Assembly: GCA_963751355.1 (NCBI GenBank)
Contig: CAVVVS010000005.1
Span: 6,043-70,042 of the forward strand
DNA: 64,000 nt
Origin: CAVVVS01 sp963751355
Lineage (GTDB): Bacteria > Bacteroidota > Ignavibacteria > Ignavibacteriales > Ignavibacteriaceae
Reading direction: 5' to 3'
A program made the translations under genes and the position numbers. Below, one piece after another: positions 1-9,134 of this stretch (the stretch's first letter is position 1; every line of letters begins with the position of its first letter). A model generated the notes under the pieces. It was not told the DNA's origin. It worked only from the letters and a program-made list of their open reading frames with translations, and did no database searches.

Positions 1-2
1 GT

Positions 3-83
3 TCTACAGTAACCTCAAGCTATCACGGTAAATTCCTAAATCCAAAAGTAAAAGAAGAATTTTTGTCCTATCTATGGAAATAA
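3..83 (+). CDS. 3' end of an unidentified CDS entering from the left edge
   Basis: An open frame runs from the window edge to a TAA at 81-83 and ends in ...FLSYLWK. Only about 26 codons are visible, with no diagnostic motif, so no function is given. A C-terminus of this sort would suit a lipase-like or other alpha/beta protein, but that is a guess. The following 290 bases, up to the M48 gene, are AT-rich with no convincing gene; the promoter of the M48 gene presumably lies there. Confidence 0.5.
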   Translation, partial: STVTSSYHGKFLNPKVKEEFLSYLWK

Positions 84-375
84 TTAAAACCCTAGTATTC
101 ATTTGCTTTTTAATTATTGGTTATCTATGTATTATCAAAATGAAAATATTATTATATTTAAAACAGCTTTAAGATTATTAACATAATTAATGATTACTTC
201 TCCGTATTTTCGAGATTGAACTCACGGGAAAATGTACTTAGATACTTGAATGTCAATAAATTGTATATAAGATTTTTTCAGTAATTAACTAATTTATATA
301 AGACCATAGTTTCTTATTTATTTTAATACAATCCAAAAAAATTATTAGAAATGAACAAATATCTACAGATTTGCT

Positions 376-1182
376 ATGAAAAAAAATTTTAAGTCTCTAA
401 TTTTATTCACCTTCATTTCGTTGTTTTTTTATTCATGCAGTACCGTTCCGATTACGGGAAGAAAGCAGCTTGATTTGATTCCCGATAATGAAATGTTGTC
501 TATGAGTTTTCAGGAGTATAACCAGTTTTTACAGCAGAATAAAGAAAGCACCAATCAGCAGGAAATTAATCTTGTTAAGCGAGTCGGCGGAAAAATTGCG
601 GACGCCGTTGAAAGATATTTTGCTCAGCATAATCTCTCACAAGAATTAAACGGCTATAAGTGGGAATTTCACTTAATTGAAAGTAAAGAAGCGAACGCCT
701 GGTGTATGCCTGGGGGTAAGGTAGTTGTTTATACGGGGATTCTCCCGATAACTAAAACAGAAAGCGGGCTGGCTGTTGTGCTTGGACATGAGATTGCTCA
801 CGCCGTTGCCAAACACGGAAATGAAAGAATGAGTCAAGGGCTAGTTACTCAGTTAGGTGGAGTAGCCTTATCAAAGGCTCTTGAAAACAAACCTTCTGAA
901 ACCAGAAATTTATGGCTGGCTGCGTACGGACTCGGCAGTCAAGTTGGTGTATTACTTCCTTACAGCAGATTACAGGAAAGTGAAGCCGATCATCTCGGAT
1001 TAATCTTTATAGCGATGGCTGGCTACAATCCGCATGAAGCATTAAGCTTTTGGGAAAGAATGGAGAAAGCACAAAACGGGCAGGCTCCGCCTGAGTTTTT
1101 AAGTACACACCCTTCAAATGAAACAAGGATTCGGAAAATAAAGGAAGAGATTCCTGAAGCTATGGGATATTATAATAAATAA
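376..1182 (+). CDS. M48-family zinc metallopeptidase lipoprotein
   Basis: Predicted periplasmic or outer-membrane-anchored zinc endopeptidase of the M48/BepA-LoiP type, a family that degrades misfolded envelope proteins. The N-terminus is a lipoprotein signal with lipobox FYSC, giving Cys21 as the lipidated residue, followed by the typical VPITGRKQL stretch of the family. The zinc motif HEIAH lies at residues 138-142 and the third ligand is probably the Glu in QESEAD. Length (268 aa) is normal for single-domain bacterial M48 lipoproteins. The gene stands alone and is convergent with the RDD gene. Family assignment is firm; the substrate is unknown. Confidence 0.93.
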   Translation: MKKNFKSLILFTFISLFFYSCSTVPITGRKQLDLIPDNEMLSMSFQEYNQFLQQNKESTNQQEINLVKRVGGKIADAVERYFAQHNLSQELNGYKWEFHLIESKEANAWCMPGGKVVVYTGILPITKTESGLAVVLGHEIAHAVAKHGNERMSQGLVTQLGGVALSKALENKPSETRNLWLAAYGLGSQVGVLLPYSRLQESEADHLGLIFIAMAGYNPHEALSFWERMEKAQNGQAPPEFLSTHPSNETRIRKIKEEIPEAMGYYNK

Positions 1183-1269
1183 TCGAATATTAAATACTTT
1201 ATGAAGTTCAATAGTCCTAAGGAATGCTTGACTACTAATTCGTATGATATTAGGGCGGGGCATAAAAAA

Positions 1270-1893
1270 TCAGAAAAATATTTCTTCCCCTGAAAATACT
1301 ACTTTAGTTTCTGCTAGAAAATCATGAAGACATTTTCTGTTTTTCCCGAATATAAATAAAGCATCGGCAAACCAAAAAATAATTCCGAAAACAGGAAATG
1401 CTGAAATTGCGGCTGGTATTAAATATCTTAAAAGGTAAGTTTTTGAAAGCCCGGGAAGGTTTCCGTTGTTATCGGTAATTTTAATTCCGATAATCTTCTT
1501 CCCGACGGTTTGTCCGTATTTGTAAAGATAGTAGCCGTTAACTATAAAATATACAAGTATTGTAAATCCCACAAGAATAAAGAATAACAATTTCAGATAC
1601 TCACTATCTCCGGAAAAAATCCTTCGGAAATCAATTGTAAAAAAACTACCGTAAAGAAATCGAAACGAAAATGTAGAAATCACCCAGATAATTCCCAGGT
1701 CAACAGCGAACGCAATTAATCTTAATCCACGTGGAGCTAATTTCTTTTTAATTAGTCCGGCATTTTCTTTTTCTATTTTTACTATTTCATCAAAAAGAAT
1801 TTTGGCTTTTTCGGGCTCAGCATCATTATCTATTTTCCGGTAGATATCGTATAATTCCTGCAGAGTATATTTTGATTGATCAGTTTCTGTCAT
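1270..1893 (-). CDS. RDD-family membrane protein
   Basis: Small integral membrane protein of unknown biochemical role. The N-terminal 50 residues are charged and helical (YTLQELYDIYRKI...). Residues ~53-200 form an RDD domain: a start with Arg in RGLRLIAFAVDLGI, hydrophobic segments near 58-78, 100-125 and 155-180, and GKKIIGIKITDNNG between the last two helices, a hallmark of the family. Some relatives have been linked to ion transport, but nothing here indicates a substrate. Single gene, convergent with the M48 peptidase. Confidence 0.85.
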   Translation of the reverse strand: MTETDQSKYTLQELYDIYRKIDNDAEPEKAKILFDEIVKIEKENAGLIKKKLAPRGLRLIAFAVDLGIIWVISTFSFRFLYGSFFTIDFRRIFSGDSEYLKLLFFILVGFTILVYFIVNGYYLYKYGQTVGKKIIGIKITDNNGNLPGLSKTYLLRYLIPAAISAFPVFGIIFWFADALFIFGKNRKCLHDFLAETKVVFSGEEIFF

Positions 1894-2071
1894 AAAAATT
1901 CTCTATCATTACTTTACAAGTTATTCAAAAACAACTTTAACTGCATTAATAATAACTCTCAAAGGATAAAAATATGATAGATGGTATAATAAATTGTAAA
2001 ACAGTAATATTTTGTTTTGCATTCCCCGATAAATTTTACATTGGATGTCATTAGTACCCGATTGTTAGATA

Positions 2072-3349
2072 TTACTTCAATAAAATTAGCTTTTTTGTTT
2101 CAATAAAGTTTCCTGCTTGCATTGTATAAAAATAAATTCCACTTGCTAGATTACTTCCATTAAATTCAACTTTATAATTCCCAATTGGTTTTTCTTCATT
2201 TACAAGTATTTTAACTTCACAGCCAAGCAAATCGTAAAGTTTAATTGTAACAACTGCTTCTTTTGGCAATTCATATCTTATAACTGTCGTCGGATTAAAT
2301 GGGTTGGGGTAATTTTGACTAAGAGAGAATTGTTTAACTGAATTTGGATAGTCTTTATCAACACTGGTAATACCACCGTTCTTAGTTGTATAAAATCTTC
2401 CATCATCCCCAACAAGATAACCTACCGTATCGTTTATCATTGCAACCGATTCAAATCCCAATCTTTCATCACTCGGTGTTTCATCAATCCAAGTATTCCC
2501 TCCATCGGTAGTTTTGGCAATATAAGCCGGACCATTATTCATCCCTGTAAACCATCCTGTCTTAGAATCCCGCATACTTATTTCTCTGATGCTGCAAATT
2601 GTAATATTTGAGAGACTGGTTGAATAATTCCATGTCTTTCCGCCATCTGTTGTTCGTAAAATAATTGAATTTCCTGCAATTCCACCAACTGCCCATCCGC
2701 TGTCAGATGTCGTAAATTGAATATCTCTTAAAGGGTCTAAAAGATTACTGGCGGTACTATCCTGGAAATTCCAATTATAACCGCCGTCTGAGGTATAAAA
2801 TATCTCTCCGCCATAAGATGTAGCCCATCCTTGAAGTAAATTTATAAAACTTACCTTTTCAAAATCCCACCCTTTTTCTCCTATGTAAACACGACTAATT
2901 TTTGTCCAAGTCTTCCCTCCGTCTGTAGTTTTATAGACACTTGAGCTATCTTTAGAACCGCCTGAAGCAAAACCTAATTTTGAATTAACAAAATTAAAAC
3001 TAACTATATCTTTCTTTGTACTGTCAACTGTAAACCAACTATCTCCACCATCGCTTGTTCTCCTAATGCCCCTTTCATAGTCAAGATAAATTACGGTTGA
3101 GCCATCAATAACATAAAGACCTCTCCAAACATCTAAAACGCTATCTTTAACTAACCATGTATTACCTACGTCAGTTGTCTTAAAAACATGTTCCGCTCCA
3201 AGTATCCATCCAGTTTCAGGAGAAATAAATCTTACCACATACAGATTTTCATTTGAAGGGAAAGGTTGTTTTATCCATTGCCCTCTTGCAATGAGCGGAA
3301 CAAAACAAAGATAAACCATTATTAAACTAGTTGTTTTTGGAATATTCAT
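2072..3349 (-). CDS. Secreted YCF48/BNR-like repeat protein with type IX secretion tail
   Basis: Predicted exported protein of about 425 residues. After a signal peptide ending near LIARGQW it has six or seven repeats of about 45-50 residues, each with a TTDGGKTW-like motif (variants TSDGGDSW, TSDGGYNW, TTDGGNTW). These are typical of YCF48/BNR beta-propeller blades. The last ~80 residues are a type A T9SS sorting domain with NYPNPFNPTT, then YDLLGCEV and a basic/hydrophobic end (TKKLILLK). The ATG at 3349 is chosen because GGAGG lies just upstream; an earlier TTG (3361) would overlap that ribosome site. Probable surface or released protein; ligand unknown. Confidence 0.88.
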   Translation of the reverse strand: MNIPKTTSLIMVYLCFVPLIARGQWIKQPFPSNENLYVVRFISPETGWILGAEHVFKTTDVGNTWLVKDSVLDVWRGLYVIDGSTVIYLDYERGIRRTSDGGDSWFTVDSTKKDIVSFNFVNSKLGFASGGSKDSSSVYKTTDGGKTWTKISRVYIGEKGWDFEKVSFINLLQGWATSYGGEIFYTSDGGYNWNFQDSTASNLLDPLRDIQFTTSDSGWAVGGIAGNSIILRTTDGGKTWNYSTSLSNITICSIREISMRDSKTGWFTGMNNGPAYIAKTTDGGNTWIDETPSDERLGFESVAMINDTVGYLVGDDGRFYTTKNGGITSVDKDYPNSVKQFSLSQNYPNPFNPTTVIRYELPKEAVVTIKLYDLLGCEVKILVNEEKPIGNYKVEFNGSNLASGIYFYTMQAGNFIETKKLILLK

Positions 3350-3361
3350 TATATCCTCCAA

Positions 3362-3843
3362 GCCAATTCAAAGTAAAATTAATGTACTTACTTTTTACAC
3401 CTTAAGTAATATAACGTTGGCGCCTAACCAGCCGCCCATAACAAATATTTTCCTATTTCTCAAAGTGGATTTATTAAGTCTTAATATCTCTCCGGATAAT
3501 TTGTAAACTACACGGTAAATTATAAAAAGTTTACTTCTTAATTCTGTTAAATAAATTATACGTATTTCTTAGTGAGGTTATATTTATGCAAGCCCCTTTG
3601 TCATAACATCGGTAAACTATTAAAATTATATACTTATATCAAGCAAAAAGCAGAAAAATGATTTGTAAAAAAATTAAATGTTAGGTCCCATCTATACCGG
3701 AGAGTCTGCTCTTGCTTTTTAACGAACATGATAAGCTTTCTGTCTTCTATTCTAGAAGACACTTTATTAAATATGGTTGGTGAGATTTTTAAATTACTTT
3801 GTTCACAATTTACTAGTTCGTTTTCTTCTGTATTATATACCGG
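3362..3843. other. 482-bp intergenic region with one copy of a dispersed repeat
   Basis: No coding frame is convincing. The right part holds a repeat also found near 8.2 kb (separate entry). Near 3418-3450 there is a short GC-rich stretch containing GCCTAAC that superficially resembles an integron recombination half-site, but no partner site at the expected distance was found. Confidence 0.6.
3545..3673 (+). repeat. Dispersed direct repeat, copy A
   Basis: About 129 bp closely matching 8219-8345 in the same orientation. Both start GTTAAATAAATTA, share TTATATTTATGCAAGCCCCTT and GTAAACTATT, then ATACTTATATCAAG and a final TTGTAAAAAA. By eye roughly four fifths of positions agree, with a few small indels. 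It carries no conserved open frame between the copies. The two copies bracket the EamA, TonB-receptor, CheB-relic and small-protein genes. Confidence 0.8.
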
Positions 3844-4725
3844 TTAGTTATTCATTAATAATATTGCACCTGCAAGAATTAATATGACAGCAGCTATCCT
3901 TCTGTATAAATATTCTTCGCTGAATAGCTTTCCGCCGGCTACTACTGCAATTAAAATGGAAAGTCTCTTTACAGAAAGAACAAGAGCGACCGGGGCTAAT
4001 TTTGTGGCTTCAATTTGGGTGTATCTGTAAATTACAGTGAAGAATGAAATAGCAATAATTAGATAAAACGTTTTTATATTTATCCTCTTAACTTGCTTAA
4101 TAAGTCCCTTTTGATTTACTAAAACAATTACGGCAAAGAACAGCGCATAAAATAATTGTTGAAATGCCATAAAAGTGTAAGGGGGAAGATTATATCCTTT
4201 TAATAGTACACGATCGAAAAGGGAGGTAACCGTGAATAAAATTAAAGCAGTGAATACATAAGAATATTTCGAAAATCTGAAAAGAGCCCTTAACGGTTCT
4301 AAAATATTTTTGCTGTTTTTACGAAGTTCTAATACGTAAGCGCCAATTACCATCATTAAAATTCCGATCCATTCAATAGTGCTTAGAATATCGTTGATAA
4401 AAATAACACCGGCTATAGCAACTAATCCGGGCGTTAGTGCAAGAAGAGGAAGGGCCTCACTTATTTCTAACTTCTTTATTGAAAACATAACGCATAAAAA
4501 TGCCAATGCGCTTAGTATGGTTTTGAATAGGAGAATAATTATTGCAATAGAAGATAATTCGCTTAGGTGAACCGGAATGAAAAACGGTAAAGAAAAAAGA
4601 AGAGTTATAACAGAAACTACAAATGAAAAATCAAGTGCGGAGATCCTGAATAAAACTTTTTTTTCGGAAACCGCCGATAGTGCCGAAAACAAAGCCGATA
4701 TAAAAGCCAGAATAAACCAATTCAT
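3844..4725 (-). CDS. EamA/DMT-family transporter
   Basis: Integral inner-membrane protein of 293 residues with about ten hydrophobic segments arranged as two EamA-like halves. The first half begins FILAFISALFSALSAVSEKKVL and the second at ~residue 155; the protein ends in a hydrophobic helix (AAVILILAGAILLMNN). The drug/metabolite transporter superfamily exports small metabolites such as amino acids; substrate cannot be read from sequence. It lies 19 bp downstream of the TonB receptor on the same strand and may be co-transcribed with it. Confidence 0.85.
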   Translation of the reverse strand: MNWFILAFISALFSALSAVSEKKVLFRISALDFSFVVSVITLLFSLPFFIPVHLSELSSIAIIILLFKTILSALAFLCVMFSIKKLEISEALPLLALTPGLVAIAGVIFINDILSTIEWIGILMMVIGAYVLELRKNSKNILEPLRALFRFSKYSYVFTALILFTVTSLFDRVLLKGYNLPPYTFMAFQQLFYALFFAVIVLVNQKGLIKQVKRINIKTFYLIIAISFFTVIYRYTQIEATKLAPVALVLSVKRLSILIAVVAGGKLFSEEYLYRRIAAVILILAGAILLMNN

Positions 4726-4744
4726 TTTAAATCCTTAGTAAGAA

Positions 4745-7117
4745 TCAAAATTTAGTAATCAATTTAATCAAGAAATTTCTTCCCGGTTCTAAAGTAATGA
4801 ATCCCCGGGTTGTGGATAAATGATTGCGATATGCTTTGTTAAAAATATTTTCTATACCCGCGGTAATACTTAAATCAATTGGATCCAAATAGATTTGACC
4901 TGAACTGACGAAAAAATTAAAGTATGCATATCCCGGTGTAGTTATTTCCCCGGCGGCAGTCATGTTTTGTGCGGCGAAAATGATTGATGAGAAATCAGCA
5001 TGAATCTTTTCCGGCAATTCAAATTTAATTCCTATATTGCCGTTCAGCGGGGGAATTTCAGGAAGGTTACCTTTAGCTGTTATATCATCCCCTTTAACAT
5101 ACGAAGCCGTTGCGTAAAAAATTGAGGTGTAATAAAAATTATATTCAACATGAAAGTCAAACCCATACATCCGCGCCCTGTTGATGTTCGTTTTTATATA
5201 TGCATTCCTGCCATCAAATATTCCCGGAACTTCCGTAACAAGATCTTTGAAGTAATTGAAGAAAAGACTTGAAACGATTTTGAGATTGGCGGTATAATAA
5301 CGAATACCAAGATCTGCCGAATTTCCTTTCTCCGGTTTTAAATTAGGATCACCCACACGAATAAAACTTCCCTGATCAATATATTGAAATCTTTCTTCAA
5401 GCGAAGGGAATCGAAAAGATGAACCGAGACTTAACGTAAAATCTAAATCATGAGTTATTGAGTATTTCAAGCCTATATTTCCGCTATATGAATTATCCGC
5501 AATTTCTATTTTATCCCAAATTATTTTCTGCCCTGGAGGACTATAATCAACTTTGCCGTTAACAATTTCATAAACCGGGTTAAGTGTTTTATCACCGTTT
5601 ACAATAATTTTATCAACCCGTGCTCCAAAGGTTGCCGTTAATTTATCTTTCATCAGTTCCGCATCATCTTGGATAAATATCCCAATACTTTTAAACTTTG
5701 AATCGGGTAATGGTTTTTCACCGATAATCTTGGTGGTTGTATTATTTACATTTCCTTGAGGATTTAAAACCTCTATTAATTGATATTTTTTTCTATGACC
5801 ATTATAGCTTCTATCCCAATAATCTAATCCAAGTACAAAATTGTTATTTCCCGACAGCATCAAATATCCCTGAATTTGTAGATTATTGTTTTTATGATCT
5901 GCGCCGGGAGTTATTTTAAGTATGCTGACCCTACGTGAAGGAGTAGTTCCGTCTGCAGGTATATTTTGAACGATGTGGGGAATATTCTCAACATTTCGTT
6001 CGATAAATTGATAAGAATAATTCGCGGTAAGTTTGTAAAGTACTTTAGAAATATTCTGAATTTCATAACCGGCAGAGACAAATTCTCTTTTTTCATTCGG
6101 GTAGCTGACTTCTGCGTTACCCGGGAAAACCGAAGCTCCGGGAATTCCGACGTCTCTGGCTTTAAACAGCTGGTAATTTAGTTTCAGTAAATTATTCCTA
6201 AACGGAATTATATTAAGCGCACCGGAAAAACTGTAATCTTCAAACTGGCTATTCTTCAATTCACCGGCAGGTGTTTGAATGTTTTGAGCTTTTCTGTATG
6301 AACCGGAAAATTTTGAAGACCAGAATGTATTGCCGCTATAAAGTAAGCCGGACCAGGATGATAAATTGTTAACGGAATTAAATCCGCCCGATAAATACCC
6401 GTTCATCGAAAATTTATCATACACATGAAGTCGTTTTGTTATAATATTTATAATTCCGCCGGCTGCACCTGAGCCATAGATTGAAGAAGAAGCGCCTTTA
6501 ATAATTTCGATTCTTTCAATATCACTTAAATTAAACATGGATAACCGGGCTGCTATATTCGTCGAAGTAACAATTCTACTGCCGTCAATTAATGCGACGA
6601 TATTCTCTCGATTAAGTCCCCGTATGCTAACCTCGGTTCCCCAAATGCCATCACGCAAGAGAGAAATACCCGGTTCTTTTTTTAGTGCATCGGAGAGGGA
6701 TTGAAATGGTTTGCTTTCAATCTGCTCTTTGCTGATTAATAATTCCGAGTAGGGAGAGTTACGAAGATATCTTCCCATTCTGTCGGTTTTTACCATTACC
6801 TCATCAAGTTCTATCGGTGAGGGATCGAGAGTAAAATTTTTCAATTTAGAAGATGAATTGATATTCATCTTCACGTAAGCGGGTTTATAACCAAGATGCG
6901 ATACCTTTATTTTGTAGATCCCATTCGGGATATTGTTTATAGAATAATAACCTTCATTGTTAGTGTAAGTTAAATAATCATAAGAAATGAAAACCGCTGC
7001 ACCTCGAATGGCGCTTCCATTTTTAGAATCTGATACCTTCCCGGTCAGGATAATATTTTGCGCGGCGGTATTACCGATAATTAGAAGTGAGATGAGCAAT
7101 AATGAGTTGATGTTCAT
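4745..7117 (-). CDS. TonB-dependent outer-membrane receptor
   Basis: 790-residue outer-membrane active-transport channel. A signal peptide (ending NTAAQ) is followed by a carboxypeptidase-like regulatory domain (~20-105, GKVSDSKNGSAIRGAAVFI), a plug domain (~115-235, with IRGLNRENIVALIDGSRI and GAAGGIINIITK) and a beta-barrel ending in an aromatic C-terminus (LIKLITKF). Such receptors import siderophores, cobalamin, metals or oligosaccharides, using TonB energy. No TonB/ExbBD, siderophore or periplasmic binding gene is adjacent and no cobalamin riboswitch was recognised upstream, so the ligand remains open. Followed by an EamA transporter on the same strand. Confidence 0.92.
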   Translation of the reverse strand: MNINSLLLISLLIIGNTAAQNIILTGKVSDSKNGSAIRGAAVFISYDYLTYTNNEGYYSINNIPNGIYKIKVSHLGYKPAYVKMNINSSSKLKNFTLDPSPIELDEVMVKTDRMGRYLRNSPYSELLISKEQIESKPFQSLSDALKKEPGISLLRDGIWGTEVSIRGLNRENIVALIDGSRIVTSTNIAARLSMFNLSDIERIEIIKGASSSIYGSGAAGGIINIITKRLHVYDKFSMNGYLSGGFNSVNNLSSWSGLLYSGNTFWSSKFSGSYRKAQNIQTPAGELKNSQFEDYSFSGALNIIPFRNNLLKLNYQLFKARDVGIPGASVFPGNAEVSYPNEKREFVSAGYEIQNISKVLYKLTANYSYQFIERNVENIPHIVQNIPADGTTPSRRVSILKITPGADHKNNNLQIQGYLMLSGNNNFVLGLDYWDRSYNGHRKKYQLIEVLNPQGNVNNTTTKIIGEKPLPDSKFKSIGIFIQDDAELMKDKLTATFGARVDKIIVNGDKTLNPVYEIVNGKVDYSPPGQKIIWDKIEIADNSYSGNIGLKYSITHDLDFTLSLGSSFRFPSLEERFQYIDQGSFIRVGDPNLKPEKGNSADLGIRYYTANLKIVSSLFFNYFKDLVTEVPGIFDGRNAYIKTNINRARMYGFDFHVEYNFYYTSIFYATASYVKGDDITAKGNLPEIPPLNGNIGIKFELPEKIHADFSSIIFAAQNMTAAGEITTPGYAYFNFFVSSGQIYLDPIDLSITAGIENIFNKAYRNHLSTTRGFITLEPGRNFLIKLITKF

Positions 7118-7468
7118 TTTTACAGCTGTCCGGTTAATAGTTAATTTACATCATTTTGTTAACTAAGCTATTGTTTATGATTGCACAACCTGAATCCTTT
7201 GTAATTCTTAAGATTCGGTAATTTTCAATAACTTATTTACGCAAAACTTATGAAGAAATTACGAAATATTTGTTATAGTAAGTAGTTTTTTTGCAATAGA
7301 ACCGAAGCTAAGAACAATTACCCCAACATATTTGTTTTACTTTTGAGAGATGACTAAATTCACACAAAAGGGCAAAAAATCTGGTTGGCTAAGCAGGCTT
7401 TTACAATTATTGTTATGCGGTTTTACTTGTAAAAATTGCAAGCATGTGTGCAAAATTCAATACTAAAG

Positions 7469-7716
7469 TTACACTTGCTTTGTGTGGGCAATTAGTACAA
7501 TTTTTTTAACGATCTCCCCAGGTGAAAGAATAAAATCAATACTCCTGTTTGCTATTGCATTTTTCGGCATATCGGGTTACGCAGTTGTATCAAGCATCTA
7601 CGCGATGGTAAGCCACCGGCTTCTTTTATACCACACAGCGCGTCTGCTCTGTCACCATCATAGCCGGAGACAATTACCGCAATAAGCTTGCCGTCCCGGT
7701 GCCGCGTTAGGGAACG
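7469..7716 (-). pseudogene. Relic of a CheB-type methylesterase domain
   Basis: Read on the minus strand this stretch translates as the last third of a CheB methylesterase catalytic domain. It gives KLIAVIVSGYDGDRADAL, matching the CheB L-S-G-x-x-x-D-G region, then IKEAGGL. After a +1 frame change it continues with TIA, in-frame TAG, MLDTTA, in-frame TAA, PDMPKNAIANRSIDFILSPG. The stop codons fall where CheB has Gln and Glu/Gln codons, so the gene is decayed, not misread. No 5' part or other chemotaxis gene is nearby. An open frame on the opposite strand (7482-7685) is a shadow of this relic. Confidence 0.8.
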
Positions 7717-7769
7717 AAAAAAAACCGTAATTACTACCTCAGAAAAAAAATCAAGATCAATTGACTTGA

Positions 7770-7952
7770 CTATTTGACTTTTTCAATTATTAATAAAAAG
7801 TCAATTTTAGATGTTGCTCCCATGAGTTGGGAAGTAGGTCTAACATTCGGAAGTACTGAAATTATTTCTCCATTTAGATTATTTAAGAACTGTTCTAGTT
7901 TTTCCTGTATGTTACTTCTATTAACTTCGATGCGGTGCACTCTGTAGTTCAT
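7770..7952 (-). CDS. Small conserved-looking hypothetical protein (60 aa)
   Basis: Starts MNYRVHRIEVNRSN and ends LLIIEKVK. The second ATG (7952) is preferred to the one at 7967 because AAGGGAAAT lies immediately upstream. The sequence looks like one alpha/beta ferredoxin-like or DUF4177-type unit: strand, helix with QEKLEQFLNNL, strand EIISVLPNV, and a closing strand. It may be a small regulatory or structural protein; function unknown. A hairpin of matching TTGACTTTTT/AAAAAGTCAA arms spans its last codons (7774-7804). Confidence 0.6.
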   Translation of the reverse strand: MNYRVHRIEVNRSNIQEKLEQFLNNLNGEIISVLPNVRPTSQLMGATSKIDFLLIIEKVK

Positions 7953-8218
7953 GTTATTTCCCTTCATTAATGATTATTGCATTTGTAATAATATGAAAGA
8001 CTATTATTTATGTATGACTATTTTAGTTCTGTAATGCCACATAACGGTTACTTGTATGATGTCAAGGGTCACTAAAACCAGCCACTTGTGTTTGTTCTGA
8101 CAACGTAGATGTCAAATTATTGCAGAATAAAATTCATCTAAAGCACCAAATCTTTAGGGAGGATTCATATTATTTTTGTATTTATTCGATGCCGGAGTTA
8201 CGTAGATAGTTATGTTTT

Positions 8219-8345
8219 GTTAAATAAATTACAAGTATATCTTAGTGTGGTTATATTTATGCAAGCCCCTTTATCACAGCTTTAGTAAACTATTCAAATT
8301 GAATACTTATATCAAGGGAAAAGTAATGTTTTGTAAAAAAGATTT
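8219..8345 (+). repeat. Dispersed direct repeat, copy B
   Basis: Matches 3545-3673 in the same orientation (see copy A). It sits within the 596-bp gap between the small protein and the GbsR-like gene. A 79-codon open frame across it (8245-8484) is not conserved in copy A, has no ribosome site and is not called. The rest of the gap, 7953-8218 and 8346-8510, is AT-rich with nothing recognisable. Confidence 0.8.
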
Positions 8346-8516
8346 TTTAGTATTAACATCATATCATTTTTCACAAAAACAATTTGGATCTTTTTTTTAT
8401 AAAAACCTTGCCGCATATGTTAGTAAAACGACTTACAAATCATGTCAAGTACGTTTAATAAAAAATAATAAATTATTTTCTTGACTTTAAACAATTTGTA
8501 CCTTAAATTTTTAATG

Positions 8517-8532
8517 TTTGAAAAATTTCAAA
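8517..8532. promoter_or_regulatory. Palindromic operator upstream of the GbsR-like gene
   Basis: TTTGAAAAATTTCAAA is an inverted repeat of TTTGAAA arms, ending 16 bp before the start codon of the regulator gene. It matches the perfect palindrome at 9095-9110 before the FabG-like gene, and both are followed by CAAATATTAAAA. This supports autoregulation by the neighbouring HTH protein; that link is inferred. Confidence 0.7.
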
Positions 8533-8548
8533 TATTAAAAACATTGAT

Positions 8549-9040
8549 ATGACAGCAGAAGAAAAAGTAAGAAAAGAAATTATCCAGAGGTTTGGCGTTG
8601 CATATAAAACCTTCGGATTAAATAAACTGATGGGGCATGTTGTGGCGCTGCTGCTTTCTTCAGCTTCACCGCTTTCGCTCGACGAAATAACAGAACAGCT
8701 CGGACGCAGTAAAGGACCGATCAGTCAAATTGTGCGCAGGCTTCGTGATAAAAATTTAATTCGCAAAGCATGGTCACCGGAAAACAATCGTAAAGATTAC
8801 TACGAAATTGAACCCGAAATTTTTGAAAATGCCTTTCGTAATAATCTCGAACTGATTAAGAATAACACAAGAATTGCCGTACAGCTTAAGCAGAAGGCAA
8901 CGCATGAGAAAAAAAACAACGCGGCGATAAAAACAATTTACGAGAGATTAATTGAAATGGAACAATTTTATAAACTAATGGAAAAACATTTCGACGGGTT
9001 TCTTGATGAGTGGGAGAAAGAAAAGAATAAACTTTTATAA
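8549..9040 (+). CDS. GbsR/MarR-like winged-helix transcriptional regulator
   Basis: 163-residue DNA-binding regulator. The N-terminal helix (EKVRKEIIQRFGVAYKTFGL) and the winged helix (~residues 25-85: LSLDEITEQLGRSKGPISQIVRRLRDKNLIRKAW) fit the GbsR subgroup of MarR-like proteins. The C-terminal ~60 residues are helical and probably form the dimer. Its likely target is the co-directional lipid-type operon starting 94 bp downstream, because the same palindrome occurs upstream of both. The effector is unknown; an acyl-CoA or related acid would suit the neighbours. Family assignment good, regulon inferred. Confidence 0.85.
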   Translation: MTAEEKVRKEIIQRFGVAYKTFGLNKLMGHVVALLLSSASPLSLDEITEQLGRSKGPISQIVRRLRDKNLIRKAWSPENNRKDYYEIEPEIFENAFRNNLELIKNNTRIAVQLKQKATHEKKNNAAIKTIYERLIEMEQFYKLMEKHFDGFLDEWEKEKNKLL

Positions 9041-9094
9041 GTAGATAAAATGGATGTAAAGAAATTTTCCTGAATTTTTATTTTGAATTTAACG

Positions 9095-9110
9095 TTTGAA
9101 AATTTTCAAA
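9095..9110. promoter_or_regulatory. Perfect 16-bp palindrome upstream of the FabG-like gene
   Basis: TTTGAAAATTTTCAAA is its own reverse complement and lies 24 bp before the ATG at 9135. It shares arms and the following AAATATTAAAA with the site at 8517-8532. It is the best candidate operator for the 9.1-18.4 kb operon. Confidence 0.75.
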
Positions 9111-9134
9111 AGTTGCAAATATTAAAAGGGGCTA

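Noticed and set aside
3418..3450. attC-like GC-rich stretch with GCCTAAC
   Set aside because: No matching GTTRRRY partner at a proper distance, no integrase and no cassette array; single half-sites arise by chance.
7118..7400. Possible cobalamin or metal riboswitch before the first TonB receptor
   Set aside because: No conserved riboswitch core was recognised; the region is AT-rich and unstructured by eye.
7482..7685. 67-codon plus-strand open frame with a hydrophobic start
   Set aside because: It lies opposite the CheB relic, whose minus-strand translation matches a known family; the plus frame has no ribosome site or family pattern.
8245..8484. 79-codon plus-strand open frame
   Set aside because: It spans a dispersed repeat; the other repeat copy does not keep the frame, and composition is that of AT-rich intergenic DNA.
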